Below the pieces are notes generated by a model that was not told the origin of the DNA, made no database searches, and saw only the letters and a list, made by a program, of their open reading frames with translations. A DNA stretch of 64,000 bases from assembly GCF_029936995.1 (NCBI RefSeq), contig NZ_JAPYRE010000002.1, positions 248,001 to 312,000 of the forward strand. Reading direction: 5' to 3'. Source of the DNA: Henriciella sp. (GTDB lineage Bacteria > Pseudomonadota > Alphaproteobacteria > Caulobacterales > Hyphomonadaceae). A program made the position numbers and the translations under genes. This document shows, piece by piece, positions 38,138-46,234 of this stretch. How positions within the stretch are numbered: position 1 is the first letter of the stretch; every line of letters begins with the position of its first letter.

Positions 38138-39460
38138 TTAACCTGCGGTGGGATTTTCCCCGGCTGTAAGCTGTCCGCCGCGCAGATACTCCAGAGCCCG
38201 GTCGAGCTGGTAATCCTCGCCCTCATAATCTTCCGGCGGCTGGTCGTCCGGCATGTGTGGGATCTGGCGCTCCGTACCGTCCTCGTTCGACAGGGCATTG
38301 GGCAGATCGGCTTCCGAATAGCGCCGGATCTTTTCCAGCTCGTCCTCGGTTATACGCGTCTGGGCGACCTCCAGGTCCGGCACGATGCCTGTGGCCTGGA
38401 TGGAGCGGCCTGAGGGTGTGTAATAACGAGATGTCGTCAGACGGATAGCTCCCCGATCCGCGCCAAGCGGGATCACCGTCTGGACCGAGCCCTTGCCGAA
38501 ACTGGTCGTGCCAAGCACGGTGGCACGCTCACGGTCCTGCAGGGCTCCGGCAACAATTTCCGAGGCCGAGGCAGAGCCGTTATTGATCAGGACAACGAGC
38601 GGCACATTCTTGAAGACTTCGCCGCTACGGGCATTGTAACGGGCGACATCGCTTGGGCGCCGGCCAATCGTGGAGACGACCTCGCCGCCGGAAAGGAACT
38701 TGTCGGTGGTCGAGATTGCCTGATCCAGCAGGCCGCCGCCATTATTACGCAGGTCCAGGATGATTCCTTCCGGGCGCCCGTCAATCTCGCGGCTGGCTTC
38801 CGAAATCGCTTCGTCAAGCAGGTCGGTGGTGCGCTCATTGAAGGTGGAGATACGGATATAGGCGATACCCTCTTCCTTGATTTCCCAGTCTACCGACTTG
38901 GGCCGGATCACTTCACGCTCGAGGGTGACATCAAAGGCTTCCTCGCCTTCGCGCAGGACCGTCACGATCAGTTCGGTGCCCGGTTCGCCCCGCATGTCGC
39001 GCACGGCATCATCAATGTTGAGCCCGACAATCGGCTTGCCATTGATTGCCGTAAGAAGGTCACCGCTCTCAAGGCCGGCACGGCTTGCAGGTGTGTCATC
39101 CATGGGTGTGACGACTTTTACGAAGCCGTCTTCCATTGTGACTTCGATCCCGAGCCCCCCGTATTCGCCGGAAGTCTGCACCTGCATGGCCTCGAAGTCT
39201 TCGGCGGACATGTAGGAGGAGTGCGGATCGAGCGAGCCGAGCATGCCATTGATAGCGGCTTCCATGGCTTCAGCTTCGTCAATCTCGGTGACATAGTCAG
39301 CGCGGGCGCGGGCAAGGACTTCGGCGAAGAGATCAAGCTGGCGGTAGGTTTCCGCGCGGCTGTCGGCGGGCTTGGACTCCGGCCAAGCGAAGGCTGATAC
39401 ACCAACCGCAAGTCCGCCGAGAACCACCCCGATGGCCGCACCTGTGAGCATTGCCCGCAT
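38138..39460 (-). CDS. ctpA: C-terminal processing protease (S41 family)
   Basis: 440 residues. After the N-terminal helix, a PDZ domain (SRAGLESGDLLTAING) is followed by the catalytic core, with the nucleophile Ser in NNGSASASEIVAGAL and the general base Lys in TSFGKGSVQTV. It cleaves periplasmic proteins near their C-termini. It lies between envC-like and the deacetylase-like gene, with 64 and 23 base gaps. Confidence 0.92.
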   Translation of the reverse strand: MRAMLTGAAIGVVLGGLAVGVSAFAWPESKPADSRAETYRQLDLFAEVLARARADYVTEIDEAEAMEAAINGMLGSLDPHSSYMSAEDFEAMQVQTSGEYGGLGIEVTMEDGFVKVVTPMDDTPASRAGLESGDLLTAINGKPIVGLNIDDAVRDMRGEPGTELIVTVLREGEEAFDVTLEREVIRPKSVDWEIKEEGIAYIRISTFNERTTDLLDEAISEASREIDGRPEGIILDLRNNGGGLLDQAISTTDKFLSGGEVVSTIGRRPSDVARYNARSGEVFKNVPLVVLINNGSASASEIVAGALQDRERATVLGTTSFGKGSVQTVIPLGADRGAIRLTTSRYYTPSGRSIQATGIVPDLEVAQTRITEDELEKIRRYSEADLPNALSNEDGTERQIPHMPDDQPPEDYEGEDYQLDRALEYLRGGQLTAGENPTAG

Positions 39461-39483
39461 AGTCGTCTCTCCTTCCGGCGGAC

Positions 39484-40710
39484 CTAACCGCCTTTCATCC
39501 AGCGCGCTGGATTCATTGGTTCCCCCGCCTTCCTGACCTCTAGATAGAGTTCCGGAGGTGGAGTTTCACGGTCTGGCATGCGTCCGACGGGTTCGCCTGC
39601 TTTTACCGTCTGTCCGGGCGTGCCGTAGATGCGGCCCATCCCACTTAGCAGGATATGGTAGCCATCACTTGTCGAAATTATCAAGAGCTGACCGTAAGTG
39701 CGGAAAACGCCGGCATACTCGACGGTGCCATCCACGGGGGCGACAACATCGGCATCGGCGCGCGGCTGGATATAGATGCCCTTGGACGTTTCGCCGCCGG
39801 GCAGCGTATCGCCCCAGCTGCGGGCGAGCATGCCGCTTGCGGGACGCATCAGCCCGCCAAGGGCCCCCTGACCGAGGGGCTTGAGATTTGCCGTCGAGGC
39901 GCCCGGAGAAGGCGCGTCGGTGATCCGTTTCGACTGGCTCGGGCTTGCCGCGGCGAGCTGGATGCGGCCAGGCTTCATGCCTGGAGCGCTCGGTGCCGAG
40001 GTTTCCAGTGCGGCGAGAAGTTCGCGCAGTGTGCTGGCTTCTGACCCGATCTTGTCGACACGTTCACGCAGGGCCTCGGCCTCCGTGCTGACATTTTCGA
40101 ACTGCGCGCGCTTGGTGGCGACAAGCTGTTCGATTTCGGCTTTCTTCACATCGAGCCGGGCCTCGGTTGTTTCCAGGCGCGCCTGCTCACGGCGTAGCTG
40201 TGACTGGAGGGATTTGAGATGGTCGATCTCGTTGGCGAGCATCTCGGTGCGCTCGTTGAGGACCGGCGCGGTCGCCCCCATCACGATAGCGCTACGTATG
40301 GCGTTATTGGCTTCGCGCGGGGAGGCGATCAGGGCTGGCGGGCGGTGACGGCCCGAGACGGCAAGGCTGGCAATGAGGTCTTCAAGGTGGGCGTCGCTGG
40401 CCAGAAGGGATTCGCGCGCGGATGTGAGCCGGGTCTGCAGGTCAATCAATTTACGTTCGGAGGCTGCCGCCTGTTCTTCGCGGCGGCGGCTCTCCAGCGC
40501 AGCCGCGATCAACCGGCTTTCGAGATCGGAGACGCTTCGCACGGCAGTAGTCTCGGCCTCTTCAAGCGCTTTCAGCTGGCGCATCGCGGCATCGCGTTCC
40601 GCTTCAAGCGCCTTGAGTTCTTCGCGTGTGAATTCACTGGGCGTGGCTGCAATGAGCAGTCCGCCAAGAGAGATCAGGAGGAGGCGAATACAGAGGGACA
40701 TGTGTTTCAT
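39484..40710 (-). CDS. envC: EnvC-like murein hydrolase activator with degenerate LytM domain
   Basis: 408 residues: a signal peptide (LLLISLGGLLIAA), two long coiled-coil segments over about 25-225 (REELKALEAERDAAMRQLK), a linker, and a C-terminal LytM/M23 domain. The usual zinc ligands are not kept: the expected HxH near the end reads YLEVR, as in EnvC and NlpD activators. So it likely activates amidases and not a hydrolase itself. Paired with FtsEX in other bacteria. The ATG at 40710 is chosen over a frame reaching 40980 that overlaps another gene. Confidence 0.85.
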   Translation of the reverse strand: MKHMSLCIRLLLISLGGLLIAATPSEFTREELKALEAERDAAMRQLKALEEAETTAVRSVSDLESRLIAAALESRRREEQAAASERKLIDLQTRLTSARESLLASDAHLEDLIASLAVSGRHRPPALIASPREANNAIRSAIVMGATAPVLNERTEMLANEIDHLKSLQSQLRREQARLETTEARLDVKKAEIEQLVATKRAQFENVSTEAEALRERVDKIGSEASTLRELLAALETSAPSAPGMKPGRIQLAAASPSQSKRITDAPSPGASTANLKPLGQGALGGLMRPASGMLARSWGDTLPGGETSKGIYIQPRADADVVAPVDGTVEYAGVFRTYGQLLIISTSDGYHILLSGMGRIYGTPGQTVKAGEPVGRMPDRETPPPELYLEVRKAGEPMNPARWMKGG

Positions 40711-40742
40711 CTTGCACGCCGAGAGTGACTGCAAACTTAACC

Positions 40743-40772
40743 ATGCAGCCTGCAAATGCAGTCTGGCTGCAT
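40743..40772. promoter_or_regulatory. inverted repeat upstream of the EnvC-like gene
   Basis: ATGCAGCC (40743-40750) pairs with GGCTGCAT (40765-40772) across a 14-base loop. TTAACCAT, like one half of a CtrA binding site, overlaps at 40737-40744. The gap also marks the 3' end of the following gene on the same strand, so a terminator-like role is possible too. Confidence 0.35.
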
Positions 40773-40813
40773 ATGCCCGGAAAATCAGGAGTGGGTGGTG
40801 CGTGGACGAGAGA

Positions 40814-41425
40814 TCAATTTCCTGCGTCGCCTGCCTCTGAGGCCGTGGTCCGTTCGAAAACAATCGATGATATGAAGACGGCCCGCACGTCTTCCGGCAC
40901 CTCCGGCCGGATCGCCAGATAGTCATAGCCCGGGTCCTTACCGGTCTCGCGCGGGGGCGGTTCATAGATGAACGATACATCCTCGAACTGCCGGGTCATT
41001 GTGAAATCCTGCCATCCAGAGCCCTCACCCGTCCCGGCCCAGTAGTTCAGCCGAAGGCCAGAGGCGCCATACTTGTCGGCTGCGCGGGCATTGACGGTGA
41101 TCTTTACAGGCATGCCGGCAAAGGCGACTTCAAGGTCAGGGGCAAGGACAAGGTGCGGCCCCATGAGAGGGTCGCCAGCGAGGGCGTCATGAAGCGCGGC
41201 GATGCGCAGCACGTTGCGCCCATCGACTTTCACCAGCTCGATATCTGCATCCCCGCCGGCCACCAGGCGGTTGAGCTGTTCGCCGGTCACCTCGATCCGC
41301 CGGTAATCGGTGCCGCCACCGCTGATCGGCCCTGATGGCAGACTGTTGAGACCTGGCAGCAAGGCAACGCCCACCATGACAATGGCGGCCAGGAGGGCGG
41401 TTGCGAAGAAAGTCCTGTCAGACAT
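40814..41425 (-). CDS. uncharacterised membrane-anchored protein
   Basis: 203 residues: an N-terminal helix (FFATALLAAIVMVGVALLP) and an extracytoplasmic part with many beta-like segments (VKITVNARAADKYG, LRLNYWAGTG, DDVSFIYE-like region). I do not recognise a family. The ATG at 41425 opens the hydrophobic N-terminus; the frame upstream to 41554 looks like shadow. It is the first gene of the minus-strand run that includes envC and ctpA. Confidence 0.75.
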   Translation of the reverse strand: MSDRTFFATALLAAIVMVGVALLPGLNSLPSGPISGGGTDYRRIEVTGEQLNRLVAGGDADIELVKVDGRNVLRIAALHDALAGDPLMGPHLVLAPDLEVAFAGMPVKITVNARAADKYGASGLRLNYWAGTGEGSGWQDFTMTRQFEDVSFIYEPPPRETGKDPGYDYLAIRPEVPEDVRAVFISSIVFERTTASEAGDAGN

Positions 41426-41547
41426 GAGCGGCGGCGTATTCCCTGATAAAGGCCAGATATAGCGCTGGAAATCACGTTGGCGGCTTGATAGCAATGCTGG
41501 TGTCCGGAGGCGAGCCGAAAACCCACTTAAGACGAGGTCTGCCAGAC

Positions 41548-42687
41548 ATGACATCCTCTGCCCTTAACCGGCGCGCGCGTGAGGCCCGCGACTGGATGAC
41601 CGAAGCCTGCCTGCCGTTATGGGCGCGTGAAGGCATAGGGCCGCACGGCCTTTTCCGCGAAGCGCTGGACCTTTCCCACAAGGCGGTCGAGGCAGAGACG
41701 GCACGCGTCAGGGTGCAGGCCCGGCAGACGTATGTCTTCTGTCTCGGACGGGACATGGGCTGGGACCGCGACAGGGCAGAACACTTTGTCCAGATGGGAG
41801 TGCGTGCGCTGAAAGGCCCCTGCCTGCGCGCGGATGGCCTGGCCGGTCGCGTCCTGGATACGGACGGGTCGGGGCTCAGTGATGCACGGGCAGACCTGTA
41901 TGACACCGCCTTCACCCTGTTCGCACTGGCCCATGCTTCAAAAAGTGGGGAAGAGTCGGCACTTCCGGCGGCCCGCGGTATCCTGAAGGCGGTCGATACG
42001 ATGCTGGCAGACCCCGATCATGGCGGTTATGCCGAGATGCTTCCGCGCGGCAGCCGCCGGCAGCAGAACCCGCATATGCACCTGCTGGAAGCCTGCCATG
42101 CCCTGCATTCGGTGGACCCTGAAAGCGGCCATCTGGCGCGGGCGGAACGGATTGTCTCCCTGTTCACCGAGAAGATGCTCGATCCGTACACGTCGACCCT
42201 CGGGGAGCATTTCCGCCCAGACTGGTCGGAGGAAACGGGCGAGACACATGAGATTGTCGAGCCCGGCCATCAGTTCGAATGGGTCTGGTTGCTGAAATCG
42301 CATGCCGGACTGACCGGGGACGACCTTCATCCGGCCATTGCAGGGCTCTATGACTTCGGCTGCCGTACCCTCGACGAGGACGGACGGGTTTTCACCGCAG
42401 CGCAACGGAGCGGCACAGTGACAGATGCCTCACGGCGGACCTGGATGCAGACCGAAGCCCTTAAGGCGCACCTGGCGATGCATGAAATCGACCCGGACGA
42501 AGAGGCGCATGACCGGCGTGCCGTGCAGTGTTTTGATATTCTTATGGATGAATACCTCACCCCCGAAGGCGGCTGGATCGACCGGTTTGACGAGGACGGA
42601 CAGGTGGCCACTGAAAACATGCCGGCCTCGACGGGATATCATGTCGGGCTTGCTTTCGACGAGCTGATCCGTGTGACGGGCGTGTGA
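41548..42687 (+). CDS. AGE-family epimerase/isomerase
   Basis: 379 residues of N-acylglucosamine 2-epimerase or mannose/mannose-6-phosphate isomerase type, an alpha/alpha-barrel. Motifs include RVQARQTYVFCLG near residue 45, DLYDTAFTLFALA, QQNPHMHLLEA, GHQFEWVWLL and a C-terminal GGWIDRFDEDG. Conserved His residues match the isomerase active site. It probably interconverts mannose and fructose or their phosphates. Start chosen at 41548 rather than 41485. Confidence 0.83.
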   Translation: MTSSALNRRAREARDWMTEACLPLWAREGIGPHGLFREALDLSHKAVEAETARVRVQARQTYVFCLGRDMGWDRDRAEHFVQMGVRALKGPCLRADGLAGRVLDTDGSGLSDARADLYDTAFTLFALAHASKSGEESALPAARGILKAVDTMLADPDHGGYAEMLPRGSRRQQNPHMHLLEACHALHSVDPESGHLARAERIVSLFTEKMLDPYTSTLGEHFRPDWSEETGETHEIVEPGHQFEWVWLLKSHAGLTGDDLHPAIAGLYDFGCRTLDEDGRVFTAAQRSGTVTDASRRTWMQTEALKAHLAMHEIDPDEEAHDRRAVQCFDILMDEYLTPEGGWIDRFDEDGQVATENMPASTGYHVGLAFDELIRVTGV

Positions 42688-42747
42688 GTGGGTTGCGCAC
42701 GATCATTGCAGTCGTGACCGGTCATGCGCTTGGATTTGAAAGATTCA

Positions 42748-42761
42748 TGCCCTAAAGGGCA
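42748..42761. promoter_or_regulatory. short dyad upstream of gpmA
   Basis: TGCCCT and AGGGCA flank AA, forming a 14-base palindrome, 33 bases before the gpmA ATG. It may be an operator or the start of a leader hairpin. Confidence 0.3.
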
Positions 42762-42794
42762 GCTTATCGAAGAAATTTTGAGACGGGACTGACC

Positions 42795-43511
42795 ATGCCA
42801 ACCCTAGCGCTGATCCGACACGGCCAAAGCCAGTGGAACCTTGAGAACCGCTTTACAGGCTGGTGGGATGCCGACCTGACAGCAAATGGTGAAGCTGAAG
42901 CCAAGCGTGCAGGCGAGCTTCTGAGAGACAACGGCTTTGCTCCGCGCCAGGCTTTCTCGAGCGTCCAGACGCGGGCGATCCGGACGCTCTGGATCACGCT
43001 GACGGAAATGGGGCTTGTCTGGCTGCCGGTTGAAAAACACTGGCGCCTGAATGAGCGCCACTATGGCGGGCTGACCGGCCTCGACAAGAAGGAAACCGCC
43101 GAGAAGCACGGCAAGGAGCAGGTGCATGTCTGGCGCCGCTCCTACGATACGCCGCCGCCGGAACTGGAAGCGGGCGGAAAGTACGATCTGTCAGGCGATC
43201 CGCGCTATGCCGGTATCGACGTGCCGTCGACTGAAAGCCTGAAGCTGACGCTCGAACGTGTCCTGCCATACTGGCATGAAACGATCGCGCCCGTTCTCGA
43301 AGGTGGGACCGATACGGTCATCGCTGCGCATGGCAATTCCCTGCGCGCGCTGGTCAAGCACCTTTTCGATGTACCGGACGACACGATTACCGGCGTCGAA
43401 ATCCCGACGGGCAATCCGCTGCTGATCGAGCTGAATAATGAGCTGAAGCCGGTCACGGCCCGCTATCTCGATGGCTCGCGCGCAACCGATCTTCCAGCGG
43501 TCCCAGCCTAG
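42795..43511 (+). CDS. gpmA: 2,3-bisphosphoglycerate-dependent phosphoglycerate mutase
   Basis: 238 residues. The phospho-His is in LIRHGQSQWN, and FTGWWDADLT and AAHGNSLRALVKHL complete the histidine-phosphatase-fold active site. It interconverts 3- and 2-phosphoglycerate. The 3' end is followed by purU 8 bases later. Confidence 0.95.
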   Translation: MPTLALIRHGQSQWNLENRFTGWWDADLTANGEAEAKRAGELLRDNGFAPRQAFSSVQTRAIRTLWITLTEMGLVWLPVEKHWRLNERHYGGLTGLDKKETAEKHGKEQVHVWRRSYDTPPPELEAGGKYDLSGDPRYAGIDVPSTESLKLTLERVLPYWHETIAPVLEGGTDTVIAAHGNSLRALVKHLFDVPDDTITGVEIPTGNPLLIELNNELKPVTARYLDGSRATDLPAVPA

Positions 43512-43518
43512 ACGGAGG

Positions 43519-44373
43519 ATGGCAGGCGAGTCCTATATTCTCCGGGCGGCCGCGCCTGATGCCATCGGTATTCTGGCCGATGTTGCCGGCTATCTCGCAC
43601 GGGCCGGCCTGAACGTGATTGAAAGTCAGGATTTCGGGGATGCTGCCACACAGAAATTCTTCATCTGGGTGGAGTTCGAGGTGCCGGAGGCTTTCAGCGG
43701 GGACAGCTTTTCTGCCGGTTTTTCCGCACTCGCCGAGAAGCATGAAATGGAGTGGTCTCTCCGCCGGACATCCGACCAGCCGCGGGCACTCATTCTGGTC
43801 TCTCGCGGAGACCACTGCCTGAATGACCTTCTTTACCGGCACAGGCGGGGCCAGCTTGGAACCCATATCAGCGCCATTGTTTCAAACCATGAGGATGCAC
43901 GCTGGCTGGCAGAGCGTCATGACCTGCCGTTTCATCATGTTCCTGTAACGGCGGATACGAAGCAGGAGGCCGAGGACCGCCTGCGTGAAATCATGCAGGA
44001 CAGCCGCAGCGATTTCGTGGTCCTGGCGCGCTACATGCAGGTGCTATCGGACCAGCTTTGCCGCGAGCTGGAAGGCCGTTGCATCAACATCCATCATTCC
44101 TTCCTGCCAAGCTTCAAGGGGGCGAGACCCTATCATCAGGCCCACGCACGCGGGGTGAAGCTGATCGGGGCGTCGGCTCACTATGTTACGGCTGATCTCG
44201 ATGAGGGGCCGATCATCGCGCAGGACGTGTCGCCTGTTGATCATCGCATGACTCCGCAGCGTATGGCCCATATCGGGCGCGACATTGAAGCGCGTGTCCT
44301 TTCAAGGGCGGTTACGGCACATGCCGAGGGGCGGGTTTTTCTCAACGGTATCCGGACGGTGGTATTCGAATGA
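43519..44373 (+). CDS. purU: formyltetrahydrofolate deformylase
   Basis: 284 residues: an N-terminal ACT domain (YILRAAAPDAIGILADVAG) and a C-terminal formyltransferase-like catalytic domain with NIHHSFLPSFKGA and HYVTADLDEGPII. It releases formate from 10-formyltetrahydrofolate, supplying formate for PurT, encoded 5 kb downstream. The chosen ATG fits the family N-terminus, but GGAGG directly abuts it, so the exact start is moderately certain. Confidence 0.92.
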   Translation: MAGESYILRAAAPDAIGILADVAGYLARAGLNVIESQDFGDAATQKFFIWVEFEVPEAFSGDSFSAGFSALAEKHEMEWSLRRTSDQPRALILVSRGDHCLNDLLYRHRRGQLGTHISAIVSNHEDARWLAERHDLPFHHVPVTADTKQEAEDRLREIMQDSRSDFVVLARYMQVLSDQLCRELEGRCINIHHSFLPSFKGARPYHQAHARGVKLIGASAHYVTADLDEGPIIAQDVSPVDHRMTPQRMAHIGRDIEARVLSRAVTAHAEGRVFLNGIRTVVFE

Positions 44374-44813
44374 GCAATGAGCATGAGCATCACATGCGCC
44401 GGGCCCTGGAGCTGGCGCGGGCGCAATCAGGCCGGACAGGGGCCAATCCAGCTGTCGGCTGCGTGATTATCGGTCCGGACGGCAGACGTATTTCGGAAGG
44501 CGCGACAGCCGATGGTGGACGCCCGCATGCCGAGGAAATGGCACTCGGCGCGAAGGCAGCTGAAAGCGCGAACGGCGCAGTGGCCTATGTCACGCTGGAA
44601 CCCTGCCGGGAACGAACCAATGGTGAAGCAGCCTGTTCGACCCGGTTCATCGAGGCAGGTATTTCCAGAGTGGTTATCGCCGTGATGGACCAGCACCCGA
44701 AAGGCGCCGGCGGGGCTGCTGCGCTGGAGAAGGCCGGTATTGCGGTCGACAGGGGTGTCCTGGAAAGTGAGGTCGCGGCGCTTTACGAGGATTTCTTCGC
44801 GACGCTGGACTGA
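44370..44813 (+). CDS. stand-alone RibD-type cytidine deaminase-like domain
   Basis: 147 residues. Zinc ligands are HAEE (His53, Glu55 catalytic) and PC...C (Cys79, Cys89), with NPAVGCVI resembling the RibD deaminase. The reductase half of RibD is absent. It may deaminate a pyrimidine intermediate of riboflavin synthesis or another cytosine compound. It overlaps purU by 4 bases and the convergent glycosyltransferase by 31 bases. Confidence 0.82.
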   Translation: MSNEHEHHMRRALELARAQSGRTGANPAVGCVIIGPDGRRISEGATADGGRPHAEEMALGAKAAESANGAVAYVTLEPCRERTNGEAACSTRFIEAGISRVVIAVMDQHPKGAGGAAALEKAGIAVDRGVLESEVAALYEDFFATLD

Positions 44814-45562
44814 GCACCTGCCCGCGGGTCATTCCACTCCTGCGCGATGCCGGGCTGGCCACGCCTGACAAGCCAGAAGACTCCGAACAGGTCTGCTGCG
44901 CCGGCCCCGAGACGGCCGAGAAATCCGTACTTAGACTGGCCATGCCAGCGCCGCCGGTCATTGACGGGTTCTTCACGGACTTCCCAGCCCGCCCGTTTCA
45001 TCAGGGCCGGCAGGAAACGGTGCATGGAGGCGAAATAGGGAAGTTCCCGAAACGCATCGGTGCGCATGAGTTTCCAGCCACAGCCTGTATCGGTGGCATC
45101 ATCGCGCAGCATGAAACGCCGGATGCCATTGGCAATGCGTGACTGTAGCCATTTGAAGCCGGAATCATTGCGGCTCTTGCGTTTGCCCGCGATCAGGCCG
45201 AGCGGACCTGTGTTTCCCGGTGCGATCACAGCATCCCAGACCCGGCGTGTATCGGCGATATCGTTCTGGCCGTCCCCGTCGAGCAGCTGTGTCCAGGTGC
45301 CTGTAACGGCGCGCAGGCCAGTCATCAGGGCGGCAGACTTTCCGGCGCGTGCCACATGTGTGCGAACCGTAATGCGCTTAGGGGCCTTGCGCCGGGCTTC
45401 TTCAAGTTCACCGCCCGTAGCGTCATCCGAGCAGTCATTGACGCAGACGATTTCGTAATCGATCCCGGCGAGTGCGTCATGGATCTCGTCCAGCAACGGG
45501 GCGACGTTTCCTGCTTCATTGTAGAAGGGGATGAGAACGCTGAGCTGACGGGGCTGACTCAC
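44783..45562 (-). CDS. glycosyltransferase family 2 (dolichol-phosphate mannosyltransferase-like)
   Basis: 259 residues of GT-A fold. VLIPFYNEAGNV at the N-terminus, VCVNDCSDD and LLDGDGQND (DXD-like metal site) are characteristic. GKSAALMTGLRA matches the polyprenol-phosphate group. It likely transfers a sugar to a polyprenol phosphate at the membrane. The start overlaps the zapA stop by 4 bases. Confidence 0.85.
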   Translation of the reverse strand: MSQPRQLSVLIPFYNEAGNVAPLLDEIHDALAGIDYEIVCVNDCSDDATGGELEEARRKAPKRITVRTHVARAGKSAALMTGLRAVTGTWTQLLDGDGQNDIADTRRVWDAVIAPGNTGPLGLIAGKRKSRNDSGFKWLQSRIANGIRRFMLRDDATDTGCGWKLMRTDAFRELPYFASMHRFLPALMKRAGWEVREEPVNDRRRWHGQSKYGFLGRLGAGAADLFGVFWLVRRGQPGIAQEWNDPRAGAQSSVAKKSS

Positions 45563-45864
45563 TGGCCGGCCTCGATGCGTTCGGCAAGCGCCTCGATACG
45601 CGCGGCCGCATCCGACAGGGCTGAGGCGGCTTTCTGTGAGGAGAGCTCGGAAGGATGCCCGCGGCGGGCCTCGTCGAGCTCATCAAGCAGGGAAAGAGCC
45701 GCCACCAGAAGCAGGCGCGCATCGCCTAGGTCGCCCACCGCATCGGCAATCTGGTGAACCCGTTCGTCGAGATCGCGGGAGAGGTCGGTTAGACGTTGCT
45801 CCTGTCCAGGGGCGCAGGCCACGGCGTACTGGCGGCCACGAATGGTGATATCGGCCTTGGCCAT
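45559..45864 (-). CDS. zapA: cell division protein ZapA
   Basis: 101 residues. IRGRQYAVACAPGQEQRLTDL and the following coiled-coil helix match ZapA, which crosslinks FtsZ filaments. It starts in the stop of the DUF4164 gene (TGATG) and runs into the glycosyltransferase gene. Confidence 0.9.
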   Translation of the reverse strand: MAKADITIRGRQYAVACAPGQEQRLTDLSRDLDERVHQIADAVGDLGDARLLLVAALSLLDELDEARRGHPSELSSQKAASALSDAAARIEALAERIEAGQ

Positions 45865-46139
45865 CAGCTTGTCCCTTCACGGTTGAGGGCAGAGCGGACT
45901 TCCTCGATCGCTGCGCCAAGCGCTTCGGAGGCTTCATCGGCAAGCGTCTGGAGCTTGCGCTCCCGGGCCAGGGCTTCATCCAGTTCGTCGGCGAGCTTTG
46001 CCCGGTCGGCCACCATGGCCGCCAGCTCCCGGCGCACGACACCCGGATCGCCTGCTCTTTCGAACAGGCTGTCGAGCGAGCCTTCAAGGCGTGATAGTGC
46101 CTTGTCGAGGCGGTCTGCGGCGTTTGTCACTTTATCCAT
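45864..46139 (-). CDS. DUF4164-like coiled-coil protein upstream of zapA
   Basis: 91 residues, almost entirely heptad-like helix (LDKALSRLEGSLDSLFERA, DRAKLADELDEALARER). Proteins of this type commonly precede zapA in alphaproteobacteria and may belong to the same division network. The ATG at 46139 is chosen because the frame upstream is short and lacks a ribosome binding site. Confidence 0.75.
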   Translation of the reverse strand: MDKVTNAADRLDKALSRLEGSLDSLFERAGDPGVVRRELAAMVADRAKLADELDEALARERKLQTLADEASEALGAAIEEVRSALNREGTS

Positions 46140-46234
46140 CGTATTTCCCGATAGCAGGATGCAGGCCATCTCGCCAAGCAGGTTGACAGCAAACCCTCCC
46201 TCCGTCCAAAGCGAAGCAAGAAAAGGGGTTACTC

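Noticed and set aside
38107-38145. CtrA-like TTAA pairs (GGTTAA, GTTAACC) upstream of the deacetylase-like gene
   Set aside because: Spacing of the TTAA elements is about 17 bases, not the 7 of the CtrA consensus, and one TTAA is the ctpA stop region.
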